Counted from the stretch's first letter, positions 11,735 through 23,702 are shown. The stretch is 64,000 bases of DNA from Patagioenas fasciata (GCF_037038585.1 NC_092521.1:76127398-76191397), one strand, 5' to 3'. Translations and numbers: made by a program. Notes: a model not told the origin generated them from the sequence alone.

Positions 11735-12411
11735 TAAATCCTAGGATTAGATTGACAGGAAGCTCAACATGAGCCAACAGTGTGCCCAGGTGGCCAAGAA
11801 GGCCAATGGTATCCTGGCCTGTATCAAAAATAGCGTGGTCAGCAGGACAAGGGAAGTGATCCTTCCCCTGTACTCTGCATTGGTGAGGCCACACCTGGAG
11901 TATTGTGTTCAGTTCTGGGCCCCTCAGTTCAGGAAAGATATTGAGGTGCTGGAGCGGGTCCAGAGAAGAGCAACAAGACTGGTGAAGGGACTTGAGCACA
12001 TGACCTATGGGGAGAGGCTGAGGGAGCTGGGGTTGTTCAGTCTGGAGAAGAGGAGGCTTAGAGGTGACCTCATCGCTCTCTATAACTACCTGAAGGGAAG
12101 TTATAGCCAGGTGGGAACTGGTCTCTTCTCCCTGGCAGTTAGCAATAGGACAAGGGGACATGGGCTTAAACTCTGCCAGGGGAAGTTTAGGCTGGATATT
12201 AGGAAGAAGTTCTTTACGGAGAGAGTGATCAGGCATTGGAATGGTCTGCCCAGGGAGGTGGTAGACTCACCGTCCCTGGAGGTTTTTAAACTGAGATTGG
12301 ACATGGCTCTTAGTGCCATGATCTAGTAAATGGGCTGAAGTTGGACCAAGGGTTGGACTTGATGATCTCTGAGGTCTTTTCCAACCTAGCCAATTCTGTG
12401 ATTCTGTGATT
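11735..12411 (+). mobile_element. CR1 LINE 3' fragment, young
   Basis: 5'-truncated CR1, as is normal for this family, covering the end of ORF2 and the short 3' UTR. The 3' end carries two ATTCTGTG octamers (12,393-12,408), the CR1 hallmark. It lies about 250 bp downstream of the solo LTR, in the opposite orientation to it. Its reading frame is intact to the natural stop, unlike the other CR1 copies in the window, so it is likely the youngest here. Confidence 0.95.
11769..12326 (+). CDS. CR1 ORF2 C-terminal fragment (truncated LINE polyprotein)
   Basis: An uninterrupted 185-codon frame encodes the C-terminal part of CR1 ORF2p, downstream of the RT catalytic core. Recognisable blocks are [11 protein letters not shown] (about residues 47-57), [31 protein letters not shown], and the closing [19 protein letters not shown]. 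There is no endonuclease, no FADD box and no RT fingers, so it cannot mobilise itself. The first ATG is internal to the family's ORF and is not a true start. A minus-strand frame of the same length (11,679-12,236) is its shadow. Confidence 0.85.
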   Translation: MSQQCAQVAKKANGILACIKNSVVSRTREVILPLYSALVRPHLEYCVQFWAPQFRKDIEVLERVQRRATRLVKGLEHMTYGERLRELGLFSLEKRRLRGDLIALYNYLKGSYSQVGTGLFSLAVSNRTRGHGLKLCQGKFRLDIRKKFFTERVIRHWNGLPREVVDSPSLEVFKLRLDMALSAMI

Positions 12412-15400
12412 ACAATTTGGAGTACTACATGTTTTGTAAAGTAAGTGTACAACATGTTATTGGGATTGCAGGAGTAGATGACATAACAGTGCGTCTTTGC
12501 AACTGAAAATATCAATGTATTGTTTGAACTGTAACAAAGGCAGCAACAAATATAAGGAAAGCAAATCACAGACCATTAGTGAAAAAAGCAGAAGGAAGAA
12601 TAACTAACGTTGTTCATGTACATTAAGCTGGCTTCCACCTAGTAGCCTCTTGTTAAGATCTGAAGAGTCAGCTCCCGGTTATAGCTGTCAAATTGAACTG
12701 TATCTATCTACCAAATGAGTCAAACCAGGTCATATCTTCCACCTCCATAGGGAATGCCATTACTACTAGTCTATGAACTAATCTTGGTAAGAGGAGAGGG
12801 GAGGTGACAAATTATTCTGTTGACACCATCACACTCTGTATAACTACAATTATAAATGTTTATCAAAGCATTAAAGTGTTTAACTGGAGGCTTTGGGAAA
12901 AAGGCTCACACCATGATCCTCAGGGCTGGCAGTGGGGCTCTGGTTCCTTGCAACCCCTCCAGCATTATCAGCAGTGGAGCTGCTGCTGGAAGCAAGGGCT
13001 TGAAATGGAACCTCACCACATGGCTGGCTCATTCATCTGTTCCTTTCACTGTCCTGTTTAACAAATAAATATTTGGTTTGGTTCAAGAAAAAGTTTTCAA
13101 GCCTTGTCCAGAAAACTAAGACCCAGGCAAACTGGAAGATGTTGGAAGACTGGAGAAGTTGGTTTAAATGTTTTTGGAAGGCAATGGAATCTGGGCTGCG
13201 CCATCTTCTGGCTGAGAAACAGTGGCCCTAGTGACAGTAGATCAATATCCTGCAGTTATATATACAGTTCAACAGTGATTGATCACTTCCTGAGGACTAG
13301 AAGAGGCAAATCCACACTCAGCATCTAATGCTGATTCAATAATCCACAAATTTAGTGCCAAAAGTGAAAAGAGACAGGAAAACTAATTCCTTCGTGTTTG
13401 AAGTACAATGGTACTTGCAGTTTAATCTATGCCAAGTTAGCACAACATATATATAGTTAGAGAGTATATTTTTCAGCTAGAAAATCATAGTGAGAAAATA
13501 TAAATACTCTATGATACTTCAGATGTGATCTACTCAATAACATCAAATATTTTGTGTATTGTCAGAAAATGAAAAACAACCCTATTTCTTTAGCTGCTTT
13601 GTCACTGTGCTACCTAGACAAGGATTATAGCCCTTGTAACTGACAAAGAAGCATGGACTGCTTCTTTCCTGTCAGTGAGGTTGTCATACAAGTGATTGAA
13701 AAGTGTCTTCATAAACAAATAAAAATGACTATTAAAATCCACTCTGCAAACATTACTTACAACATTAGGGGAGGGGAGAAAACTATTCTTTCTGCTTTAG
13801 TATTTTGTTGACATTTTAGAACCTTGAACATTGTTTTACCTGGTGTGAACACTGAAGTTTTTCTGAAGTGCCTTTTTAATTAAAAAAACCCCAAACGAAC
13901 AAAACCAAAACCAAAAAATCAGCATATGGCTTTAGTAAAAGCCAACCAAAATAATGTGCGAACGTGTTAATGTGTGGATGGCTGTATTCCAAAGTTCAAC
14001 AGTGCTAAATTAGAAGCATTTTCTGTAAAGATAAGATTTACTGTTTGGAAACAGGATGAAAGTTTAAGTTTTGCATTCCAATTACTAGCTAAAAGGAGAT
14101 AAATTTGGTTTCCATTTGCTATTTTAGCAGTGCTTTTTTTATCTTAATCCTTTGCTGCAACCATGTAGGCATAGCATAATACTGTCTTCAAGGTTCAAGA
14201 GCTGAAACTTGTTCAAAAATGAAAGCGCTGGGGAGAGGAAGACTTCAGATGTACGGGCTAAGACACCAATGTTGCTCCTATTGACAAAAACAGTGCATGT
14301 TCAGCCTCCAGAAGATGTGTGGTTCAGGCTCACTGAGGTTCATCAGTGATTCTAGACAGGAGTTGTTACACAGTACATAGAGCCTTTGGTAAAAAATGTC
14401 CTCCATTTCTCAAAACTCATGCTGTTATATGGTTTTCTGTTACACTTGATAATGCCCAATGCAAACTGCTTTACTATCCAAATAATGAGGACATATTATG
14501 CTAGCAATTAGATTGTTTGCAAAATGGCCCAACTCCATTTGCATGCTAATGAAAAGGTCCAGAAAAAGCAAACATCCCAGAAAATGAGACTTTATGCACA
14601 CTGATACTATGTGCTGGTTACAGTCCTTAGATCTAGTATGTTTTTTGAAAATGGCTAACAACTTTTATCAAGTCAAGGATTATGGATAAGCATTATAATG
14701 GAAAACAGAATATGAAATTAAAATTAATTATAAATCAAACAGGCAACAATAAATGATTTTTTTAATAATAAGAGAAGAATGTTAAATGCATAAAATACAT
14801 TCTGTAAGAGGAAAAAATGCACTGTTATTTTGTGTGTACATTCAAGGCAGACTACAGCTCTCTTCTGGACAGACAGAGCTGTGTAACTACAGGTGCTACA
14901 CCACCTGGTGATATTAGGGAGACCTCAATGACAGAAAAACTAAATCCCAGAACTGCTTTTCTTCCTCATGAAGTTTTTGTCTTTATGTGTTAATCAAAAG
15001 CTATGCAATCTCACCTCTGTAAGTGTCCTAGCATAGGAAAATTTTCATGTTTTCACTGGAGAACAAAAGGTCTTTTTAAAGTGTTTCTCCATTGCGTCAG
15101 TGATTTCTTGGAGGGTACATACCACTTCTGTCTCCAGGGCAAAGAACTTTTAATACAGCAAGAATCAGAGGCTTGAAACGCGAAAAGTGCTGCTGAATAT
15201 AAAACGTGACTATATCCTGCTTACTTTACATCTTAATTTTATGGCTGATTTTACATTCTTTACCAAACTCACCAATCAAGAATGGACACTATAAAAACTT
15301 TGTGCAAAATGAAACTCTCAAAGAGCTTACCCATATATGCATAAGACTTTGGATATGAACTTGAAAAAAATAGCTGTTCCAAAAGCATACCTTCAAAAGC

Positions 15401-15455
15401 TAGCACCAAAAACTAGGGAGTGAGGTATGATTCCCTGAGTGTGTTTCACAGCAAG
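12412..15455. other. Non-coding stretch, one POU-like site
   Basis: About 3 kb of AT-rich sequence with several weak frames (74-100 codons) that match nothing I know. The 12,890-13,070 part is GC-richer and ends near an AATAAA. The piece 14,440-14,790 looks composition-balanced and contains an octamer motif (see separate entry). I found no repeat family. Confidence 0.45.
14537..14552 (+). promoter_or_regulatory. Octamer plus TAAT composite site (candidate)
   Basis: ATTTGCAT (14,537-14,544) is the canonical POU/Oct octamer and is followed directly by GCTAATGA, which contains a homeodomain core TAAT. In a vertebrate gene desert such a cluster can mark a conserved enhancer, but one octamer is expected by chance in tens of kilobases of AT-rich DNA. 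Confidence 0.25.
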
Positions 15456-15460
15456 AGTAG

Positions 15461-15633
15461 TTCGGCACTAGAACAGGTTGCCCGGTGGCTTTAAGGATGT
15501 TGTTGACTTGAAAAACTCAAGAGGATAAGGTCTTGAGCGACCTGTTCTAGTGCTAAAGTTGGCCCTGCTTTGAGCAGGAGGCTGGGCTACAGACCTCCAG
15601 AGGTCCCCTCCAACCCAAATTATTTGATGATTC
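15461..15633 (+). mobile_element. CR1 LINE 3' end, decayed
   Basis: Diverged copy of the last part of CR1. The string ctagaacaggttgcc (near 15,469) corresponds to the ORF2 'WNxLP' region. It is followed by the 'gagcgacctgttctag' and 'ctgctttgagcagg' segments of the 3' UTR and the family's 'aggtcccctccaaccc' block. The terminal octamers have decayed. Confidence 0.85.
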
Positions 15634-16869
15634 CAGGATCTTTCCTGCCTGTGTGAGTACATGCTGTAATTCTTTAGACACTGTTTGCTGCTAATTGTAG
15701 AGCAGGTGCCTTCTTTGCCAAGAGCTAGCCCACAGCTGGCTGTTTTTAGCTGGAGCCTATTCGTGGCAATCACTGACTTTGGATCAGGGCCTTGCAATGC
15801 AGAATAGATGGTGCTCAAGGGAGGAACCAGCTGTTCTATATGTCTTTTTATACTCATTCAGCATGTGTCTGCATGCTTCGGTTACTGAATCACATCCAAA
15901 TCCCTCTCTGACAGTAATAATAACTTCATGGGTTCTTTTGTGCACTTACTACTATGATATTCAAATACTTGATTAATTCATCTTTATAAGCTTTAAGTGA
16001 CGTCTTTATACTGTCACAAGGAATAGCAGTATTGTTTCTCATTTTTACAGATGCGAAGTGCTGAAGACAAGAAGACAACTTGCATGCAGATAGTATCTGC
16101 TCAAAGCCCTTACTGATCATGGACTAGGGTCTCAAATGCATCAAATTAGGATAAACAGCCTTGGCGACGTATACAAAAGCTAACCTCAAGATGTACACTG
16201 TAAGGCACATCTGTCTCTTTGCCAGTAGGGTACAGAAATGTTCTGAAATGGTTTAACTTAGAAGGGCTGTGCCATCTCACCAATTACCTCATCTTTGAAA
16301 TTACTTTAGCCTTTTGTTAACTAGCACTCACAGGAAGATCTGTGAGTGACATTATCAAAGCCACAGAAAATCCATTGTATTTCAAGTAGCTAAAGTGGAA
16401 TTATATTTGGATTTTTTGTTAAATTAGCATTATTCATATTAGTGGGTCAGAGGTTAAAAGAATAGAACCCTATGAAAGGAAGAGCATAATTTTTCACTCA
16501 ATTTATGAACATGAAAGTCTGAAACAGTGTCACAGATCAAAGTGCTCTCTCCAAATGCTACATTTTTAGCAGTCCTATCCAGACGTGGTGTTCAAAAAGA
16601 TAAGATAGTTTCATGATTTCTTCTTTATTTCTAAGCCAATATCGCTGAGAAACAAAGATATGGGAGAACCAGCCATTGTCATGATAGGCTGAAAAGTGAT
16701 ATTTTGCCTTAAGGTTTAGCTGAAAGATTTATGCACGTTAGAGTTCAAACTATTAAATTCTGTTTGAAGTCACACCTCGATTTTAAACACTGCAGAACTC
16801 AGAGATATTTGGAGGCATTTGCGGCTCAAATTGACTTCTTCTGAAGGCCATGAGTGAACAGAAAGGTCC
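15634..16869. other. Non-coding stretch, nothing recognised
   Basis: AT-rich sequence without motif-bearing frames. A 129-codon minus-strand frame (15,468-15,857) is largely the reverse of the CR1 tail. I see no RNA gene. Confidence 0.5.
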
Positions 16870-17301
16870 ATGTCTCTCTTTTCACATACACATATACCTG
16901 TATGCCTATACAGGGATGTTTGTCTTGCTGATTTTATCAAAGAGAACACAAGAGTATTCCCTGCTGTAGCTCAGCAGTATGATCCTGAAATGTTTGCATC
17001 AGAGAAGCACAAGAGGAAGCCTGTGGAAAAGATTGAAATCAATGGCAAAAATGTTCACTTCCATGGGGTCAGATTTCATAAATTAAGGGCAGATAGCTCC
17101 AGTCTAAACATAGCACAGAAGGGGAAAGAAGAGGGGGAGAGGAAGTAGACACAGGAATGTGCTCGCCAGTAGCTAGAGGAGACTAGAGCCCCTGAAATTC
17201 CTCCTGCTCCAACTCCAAATAAATCCAGATCTGCTTCCACGGCAGAGATTGTCACAATAGAAGCCACCTCTTTTACCTCAAAAAGAGCAAGGGGGTATTA
17301 A
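16870..17301 (+). pseudogene. Coding-like relic with two in-frame TAG stops, origin unknown
   Basis: A single frame runs 144 codons from 16,870 to TAA at 17,299-17,301, interrupted only by TAG at 17,146-17,148 and 17,170-17,172. Both stops could be single C-to-T changes from CAG. The predicted peptide is hydrophilic and lysine/glutamate-rich in the middle (EKHKRKPVEKIEINGK) and Pro/Ser/Thr-rich at the end (APEIPPAPTPNKSRS), looking more like a real disordered protein segment than the F/L-rich chance frames around it. I do not recognise the family. It may be a processed pseudogene, a decayed exon, or chance in a purine-rich patch. Confidence 0.3.
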
Positions 17302-18229
17302 CCTCATGCATCTGTTTTGGAGCCATAACTTTCAGATCATGGCCATAGCACAGCCTAAGTGCTAATCCAATAAATGCATGCACCTCAATACTCTACAATT
17401 AATTTGGAAAGTGTCTTGCCTAATCACAGGCATTAATGTAACTTCTTAATATTTTTTAACACTGAAAAAACTGCAGAGAATGTGAACAACTCTTTCAGCT
17501 GTTCCCTGTCTTTCCCTTTCTCTTATGTTCTTGATCTGCTCCCTTTCACCACAAAATGTTGGTTTATGTCCTACATAATAAAGTGTGGATAAAGAAGAAT
17601 AGGTCCTTGGTGTTTCTCCCACTAGCAGTCACTGCTGACTAGCAGAAGTTTCCACGCATCACTCTTGCAGAACCTTGAAGAGTTACTTCAGCCATGGAGA
17701 GAAACAAACATAGTTAAAGGGAAAATAAGACAACTGGGAGTATTTTACTGAGCTAAATCATCATGTTATAACAGTACTGTGGTTTTGTAATTCAGCAACA
17801 AAAATAATGAGGGTATTATTTCATCTAGTTCTCTTTATTTTTGAACTACATGGGACATTTTCAGTTCTGTGAAGTGTCTCAATAAGATCAAGAAACAAGT
17901 ATATGATCTGCTTGGTTCTTAAAAAAAAAAAAAAGAGGGATATTTATTTGCTCATTACCATCTTAAATACAGTATTTCTGTATCTGTTCTGCTGACAGTG
18001 TTCAGCTCTGAGAATGTTCCCTGCCTGTCAGGACTGGTCATGTGGATCCATTCACATTTATACTGCTCAAATCACTACAGAGAGAAACACTATGTCCATA
18101 TTGCATTGCACTTGAAGGGGTATTTTTGTACCATATCACAAAAAGTCTTGTGCCTAGTCATTGGGATGCCTCTCTAGCACAAAATATGTGCTCACCATTT
18201 ATTATCTGCCTATGTTTTATGTGACTGCC
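17302..18229. other. Non-coding stretch, nothing recognised
   Basis: AT-rich sequence with a 15-nt A run near 17,921-17,935. No gene, LTR or CR1 motif is visible. Confidence 0.5.
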
Positions 18230-19320
18230 TCAGTAACCTCTGTAAAGAGTTGCAACCAGGCAGTCTATATCTGCTGTCTGCTGTAAAACCAGGCTGCCAG
18301 TTGCCTCTTTGGTACCGTGCAGGCTGCTAGTAACTCTCATGCTTTGGCCACTGCTGCATTTTGCAAGACAGATTTGGTACCTCTGCAGGCCATTGGCAGA
18401 ACTCTTATTGTGTGTCATGGCATCTGGTAAGTTGCTTGCTGTTCTGTAGAATGCCATATGAGCAAGACTTCCAGAAGATGCAGACTGGTCACCAGAATGA
18501 CTGCTAGAAATGCAGTGTGTCACTCCTGGTTAGTAGTATCCGTCCGATGGACTGCCTGAGTTACTGTGACCAACAGTCTTCCCTCAGTGGGGGAGATTTG
18601 GGGACTAAAAAAACAGTCTCTACTGTTCTACCTGTGCTCTGAGCTCCTTGTGAGGATCTGTCACCTCCAGCACCCCACCCCAGCCACTGTCCTCGTGAGA
18701 ATCTTGATTCGTACCTAAGAAGGACAGAAGTTGTACTCAATATAAGGGTCTGGCTGGACCTCCTTATTGCCAGTCAGTTCACAGTGGGTCTGATCATGAG
18801 AGAAGACTCTGAAGCCTTTGCCAAGACCACCTTTCCACATGTCTTCCATGCCTTTTCCTGAGACGGTAAGAGCCTTTGTCCACTTCAGCCCTGGCCATGT
18901 TACCCACAATATTCTTATAACAACATTAACTGCAAGCAGCACCACTTGCTCATCCCGCAAACCACGGCAGACCACTGAGAAGGCCTTGAGCACAGCATAA
19001 GTGGACATTTCTAGCCATGGAATACAGGTTGGGCTCTGAAATCTGACAGGTGTCTGCAAGGTGACAAATGCTGAGGAGAGGCTGGACATCAAGATCTCCA
19101 GGACTGTACAAAGGTCTGGCTATATTTGGCAGAATATGTGTATGTTATGGCCTTTCCTGACAGATCAATTTTGGCAGGATTGGGCTTTCCAGCTTCTGTA
19201 TGTACAGCCTGAAACTGCTGCCACAGTTGGATGTGGAGCAGAGAACACAGACAAATATCAAAGTTCTGAATTCATGGTTATGTGACTACAGGAGCCCATT
19301 CATTCATTGTGACAGTAGAG
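18230..19320. other. GC-richer tract of unknown origin
   Basis: This 1.1-kb piece is visibly richer in G and C than its flanks and holds two moderately long minus-strand frames (18,230-18,523 and 18,715-19,092, 97 and 125 codons). The second has a helical-looking segment (AVLKAFSVVCRGLRDEQVV) that loosely resembles a HEAT-type repeat, but this is only an impression. No start context, splice sites or conserved motif settle the matter. It could be an old retroelement interior or a decayed retrocopy. Confidence 0.25.
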
Positions 19321-19559
19321 TCCGGAGAGGCCATACAGTGGGTCCATCCAGTCCCCACAAAACACATAATGCAACACTTTAATATAGCAAAAATGTGCTA
19401 TTCACACTCTAGAAATCAAATGACACATAAAGAAAAAACCTTATTATCTCACATGATGCATCCCAGACTTCACTTGCAGACCATTCAGGTTGATTGATCA
19501 TTGTAAGAGCATGGGGAATGTAAGAGCATCTGCTTCGTTAAGTTACCTGGTTAAGAACT

Positions 19560-20130
19560 GTTCATTATAAGTTAAATTAAAAATAACAAAAAGGTGATAA
19601 ATTGAACACACAGATACACAAATCTGACAGGTAGGTGATAATGGAGACAGTAACAAAAACCAGAACTGCTCAGACAGTGGGTGACAGGCCACTGAAAAAC
19701 TACCCAGGCACAGGCTTGAAAAGGGTCAACCTGAACCTGGTAACTGATAAGAAATGGAAACAAGACTGAGGATTATGAGGTGCTTGAGGGGCCCTGTGGA
19801 CTTGGTGAAACTTATTGTGGAAAGCCTGTGGGAAGGGCCAAAGACAGAAAAATGTGGTCCAGGGGGGCTCCAGAAGGTATAAGCTTCAGAAAATAGAGAA
19901 AAGAGTAAGAAAAGGGGCCGGTGGTGTGTAAGGCTGCCAGTCAGTTAGGTCGTCTGACTGAGCCCTGTACCTGATCATCTCAGCCTACCTTATCTTCCTA
20001 TTAAATAATTTTTCTTCACAATTTTTCCTGTGTAAACCCAAACTCTGCATGTGAGTGATACAGGGTCTGTGTGTCAGCATCTAGAGAGACACACATACAA
20101 GAGAGTTCTATAATAGGTTCCCACAACCGG
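19560..20130 (+). mobile_element. Probable LTR of an endogenous retrovirus, + orientation
   Basis: The arrangement fits an LTR: a TATA-like TATAAG near 19,877, a polyadenylation signal ATTAAA at 20,000-20,005, and a pyrimidine-rich segment between them that would be the R region. The following stretch (gtgagtgatacagggtctgtg) looks like U5. I could not find TG...CA termini with a target-site duplication, so limits are approximate. The TG-rich sequence from 20,130 to about 20,930 may be its leader or an unrelated low-complexity region. Confidence 0.4.
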
Positions 20131-20390
20131 AGAAAGGACCTCAGGACACAGGACCTATAGCTCTGTGCTCAACAGCTGTAGGGACACCAGTGTATGTGTA
20201 TACATGTGGGGTCTAAATGCCAGGAACTGCCAAGAACTAATGTGACTAATCTAACTAATTTTTCCCCAGTGAATCTATTCCCATGTGTCTTAAGATCAGA
20301 GCCAGCGGGCCATAAGTGAGCCCTGAAGCCAAGCATAGCCTGTACCAGTGTTTGAGGGATGTGTGATTGTTGGGGTGATAGTGAGTTGAG

Positions 20391-20405
20391 TGTGTGTGTG
20401 TGTGC
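20391..20405 (+). repeat. Short TG microsatellite
   Basis: A run of TG dinucleotides inside a generally TG-rich segment (20,340-20,760). Confidence 0.8.
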
Positions 20406-20994
20406 GTATCAATCTGCTTTGCTAGTGAACATAATGCTGGACTAGACAGTATGCAGGAGTATAATGGGGCCCAAGGTCTGGTTATGGATATTAGAATGAC
20501 TGGTGCCTGAGGGATCCATGAACATAAACATGTTTGTAAGTGTGGAGAGTGATAATGTGTGTCTTTTAAAAAATAAACTCCAATCCTGATCAGCCAGAGA
20601 GGAAGAACAGGACTGTGCTATTTCTCTACTTCTGTTTTGTGTGAGTTCTGGTGGTAGTACCTGAATGCTGCTAAAAGTCAATAGACTTTGGCAGCTGTGT
20701 TAGTGTGTTCTGCATGTTTGTGCATGTGTGTATCTGTGTGTTTATGTCTGTCTGGGATTCACACTTAGGCTCCCTTTTGGCCAAATCTGCAAAAATGAAC
20801 AGTGGTGTCCGGCACTGTAGGAATGAGACAGACCACAGGGGTCTCAGGGTGCATTTGTTGGGTTTTGGTGGCTGGGAAAGAAGAACTCCTGGGTCTGGGA
20901 GGACTCCCAGAGAAGAGGCACCACATTCCTAACATCCTTTAGTAACCACCACAGTGTCTGTGAGTTCAGTTGCTACTCCAGCGCTGATAATCCA

Positions 20995-21090
20995 AATAAC
21001 AGCATCACTGAGGTTTGGAGGAACAACTTAGGATCATCCAGGTCAAGCCCCCTGAACAAAGCAGGTCCAGCTGGGACAGGCAGGGATTGC
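20995..21090 (-). mobile_element. CR1 LINE 3' end, antisense, decayed
   Basis: Reverse of the CR1 3' UTR: 'ggatcatccaggtcaagccccctgaacaaagcagg' aligns with the complement of the family's 'cctgctttgagcag...ggactagatgatc' block. The adjacent 'acagcatcactgaggtttgga' matches the complement of its 3' terminus. It may extend further right, where similarity fades. Confidence 0.7.
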
Positions 21091-22068
21091 CCCAGAGGGG
21101 CAGTGCCTGTGGGAGCATGTGATGCTACCTTAGGATTTCCAGGAGGGTCACAAACATGTGCGGAACTAAACAGCTTTATGTTGGAAATGAAGCAAATCAG
21201 GCAGCAGAGGTGGTATCTAGGCAGATGATCTCCTCCTTACAAAACAGGAGCACTGCAGTTTATGTGTGGCTCAATGTTTGACTTGCAAAAGGTCTGGTGT
21301 AGCTGCCTCCACCTTTTAACTAGAGCAGCTCTGCTTAGTGCTATGGGAGGCTGCATAGGATCAGGTGGCAAACCTGTGTGCCAGTAAACGCACAGGAGTC
21401 TTGGTTAATTGTCTGTGGATAGAAATCTCTGTCATAGTCCTCTCAACTCCCTATGCAGCTTCCATGCATGTCTGGATGTTACCCAACATCTCAAAGTACT
21501 GTTATTTTATGATGTGATGCTGGAGTGGTGTAGCACTCCATGGGGCAGTTTGAGGGCAAATAAGCATGGAAGGCCCACTGGCATAGTTTAAGAGGACTGT
21601 GCCAAGTGCAGCAAGATAAACTTGGGTAGTCTTAACCCTGCCATCTGTATGGTGGGGTTTCTGAAACCCCTTTCTGCACAGCTCTCCCAAATTTGGTCCC
21701 GGAGGCAGATGGTTAGATCACCCAGAGCAGGATGTGGGAGCAATCTTACTCTGTGAATAACTAGGAGTCATATGTTTGCATTTCCTTCCAGATAGTAGGC
21801 TGTACACAACCTTTGGTTGCAACTGGAGGTTACCACCAATTTCTTGAAATGCCATTTAATTTTTTTCTTTGGACAAGGAAGTTTGAGAATAAAACAAGTG
21901 TTTAAACACTAGGAATAGTAAAATATTATATTTCTGATGTTGTAAAGGTTATTTACAAAGATAGCTGCAGTGATAAGTCAGAATAATACTGTGTGACATT
22001 GACATACATTTCACCTCATTTTTAATAGCAGACATGAGCAGGCCTATTGAGGTAAATGGTGAATATAC
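21091..22068. other. Non-coding stretch, nothing recognised
   Basis: Mixed-composition sequence. Frames of about 60 codons on both strands overlap each other and show no motif. Confidence 0.5.
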
Positions 22069-22135
22069 CTTGGCATTTTCAGCTCGAAAAGCCATGGTGA
22101 AGGATTTATAACCGCTGCAATTTTTTAAAGCTCCT
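22069..22135 (-). CDS. Candidate 67-bp internal or first-coding exon
   Basis: On the minus strand a 20-nt polypyrimidine tract (about 22,160-22,138) ends in CAG at 22,136-22,138, an excellent splice acceptor. After 67 bp comes AAG followed by GTATAT (donor at 22,068-22,067). Only one of the three frames is open, giving 22 codons (GALKNCSGYKSFTM...). The ATG in it sits in a strong Kozak context (CACCATGG), so it could also be a first coding exon. The donor is a weak match beyond GT and I cannot find partner exons or name the gene. Chance remains a serious alternative. Confidence 0.3.
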
Positions 22136-22160
22136 CTGGAAGGAGAAAAGAAAAATAAGA

Positions 22161-23159
22161 GTTTAAATAACATCATGATGGAAGTATTCTGTAAAGACAA
22201 AACCATTAACCCATTCAGTCTTCTTGGAGGCTGTGGCAATCAAAGAATGATCCTTTAATACAGTCTATATTAACATGTTATAACTCAGAGAAACTGTTAG
22301 AAATGTATGCAAGGACATACTATGCACTTCAAAAGTCTCCCTGGGGACAGCTAGCATGCACTGTAACAGTTTAAACTAGCTCAGTGCCATTTGTTCAGCT
22401 AATTTCAGAGTCATAAATACAGAACTCTTAATATAAATGATAATTTCTCAATGTTTATGCCAAAAATTAAAGCCAATTTCTATAAATAATCACATGAATA
22501 ATGAAATTGTATTTTAGCAATGTCATGTCAGAACTTAAAAGTACCAAACTGTGCGAAGACATGGTCTTTAGTAATGATATTGTGGTCTCCATTTGTCATC
22601 CACTCATTTTTCTAGAACATATATTAATATCGTAAGGAAATTAGACTTTTTGTCAGCTGTTACTCCAGGAGATAATCCTTGATCTTTAAAGGCTTGGCAA
22701 GATGTTACCTATTTTTGAATGTGTATATAAGGATTTGTTGTGTGCTGCAGAACCAGGTTAGAGACTGGTTAGACAAAAAGTTAAGCAAGCAGAAGGTGAG
22801 CTCCAGAAAGAAGGTCTGAACAGATATTCTCTTAGCCCACCTCATCTGCATGCAAATGATTTCATCTAGCTATATTTTAACACCATCATTAAAGAGAAAT
22901 CTCTGGAGTATCTAGAAGTGTGCTGTTTTTCTAAACATAACTGTTCCACATAAACATAACCAGGACTTTAAGAGACTGAATACTACACTAACTTTTTTGA
23001 GAACAAGTCTGGGTAACTTGATGTCATTCAGTTTACTAGGGTCATGAGCAAAACAAACCTCAACTTACAAAATTTGACTGTATTTATTTTAGTGTCAAAT
23101 AACATAAACTTTTAATTACTTATTCAGGTATTGAGAAAAAAAAGACACACAGTGTTTCT
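22161..23159. other. Non-coding stretch, nothing recognised
   Basis: AT-rich sequence upstream (on the minus strand) of the candidate exon. No further exon-like unit, repeat or RNA gene is evident. Confidence 0.45.
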
Positions 23160-23559
23160 TTCTGTCACTCCTTGCTTCTTACTTCTTTTTTTTTCTGCTG
23201 CTCCTTCCTCCTTATTCATTTCTTGTGCTCTACCGTGGGTCCTCCACAGGCTGCAGTCCCTTCAGGCTGTACCTGCTACAACAAGGAGTGCCTCCTTCCA
23301 AGGTGGCCTCTCCAGCTGTGGCTCCCAAGATGTCATCTTCCACATCCCTTCTCCTGTATCTTCCTCTATGTCCCCTCCTATGGGTCTCCTCACTTCTCCT
23401 GCATCTCCTGCCACTAGCAGGAGCCCTTTGTGTGTCTCCTACACTTAGCCCTTTCTTAAATAAATTTCAGTAGAGGCACTATGTTCTCCTCTGGCTGAAA
23501 TTTTGTCATGCAGTGCGATGGTGTTGGCTGTTGCCAAGACTGGAGCTGGAGCTGACTGT
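23160..23559 (+). repeat. Pyrimidine-rich repeat-like segment before CR1
   Basis: C/T-rich sequence with recurring words (ctccacaggctgcag, tctcctgc, tctcctccat-like). It resembles an interspersed avian repeat that I recognise by eye but cannot name. The three overlapping 81-105 codon frames reflect composition. It abuts the CR1 copy and may have been transduced with it or be part of the same insertion. Confidence 0.35.
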
Positions 23560-23702
23560 GACAATGAAGAAAGATTTCAAGGCCTTGGTGGGAGACTTGG
23601 TGGGACAGATGGTGAAAGAGTCTGAAGCTCAAGTGATTTTCTATTCCCTCTTTCCATTTTTGGATGACAATGTGGGAGGGAATAGAAAAATTTAGTCCAT
23701 AA

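Noticed and set aside
11679..12236. 185-codon minus-strand frame
   Set aside because: It is the antisense shadow of the CR1 ORF2 fragment at 11,769-12,326, which carries the family motifs.
23131..23448. 105-codon frame with a signal-peptide-like start
   Set aside because: Three overlapping frames of similar length in a pyrimidine-rich repeat-like segment point to composition, not coding.
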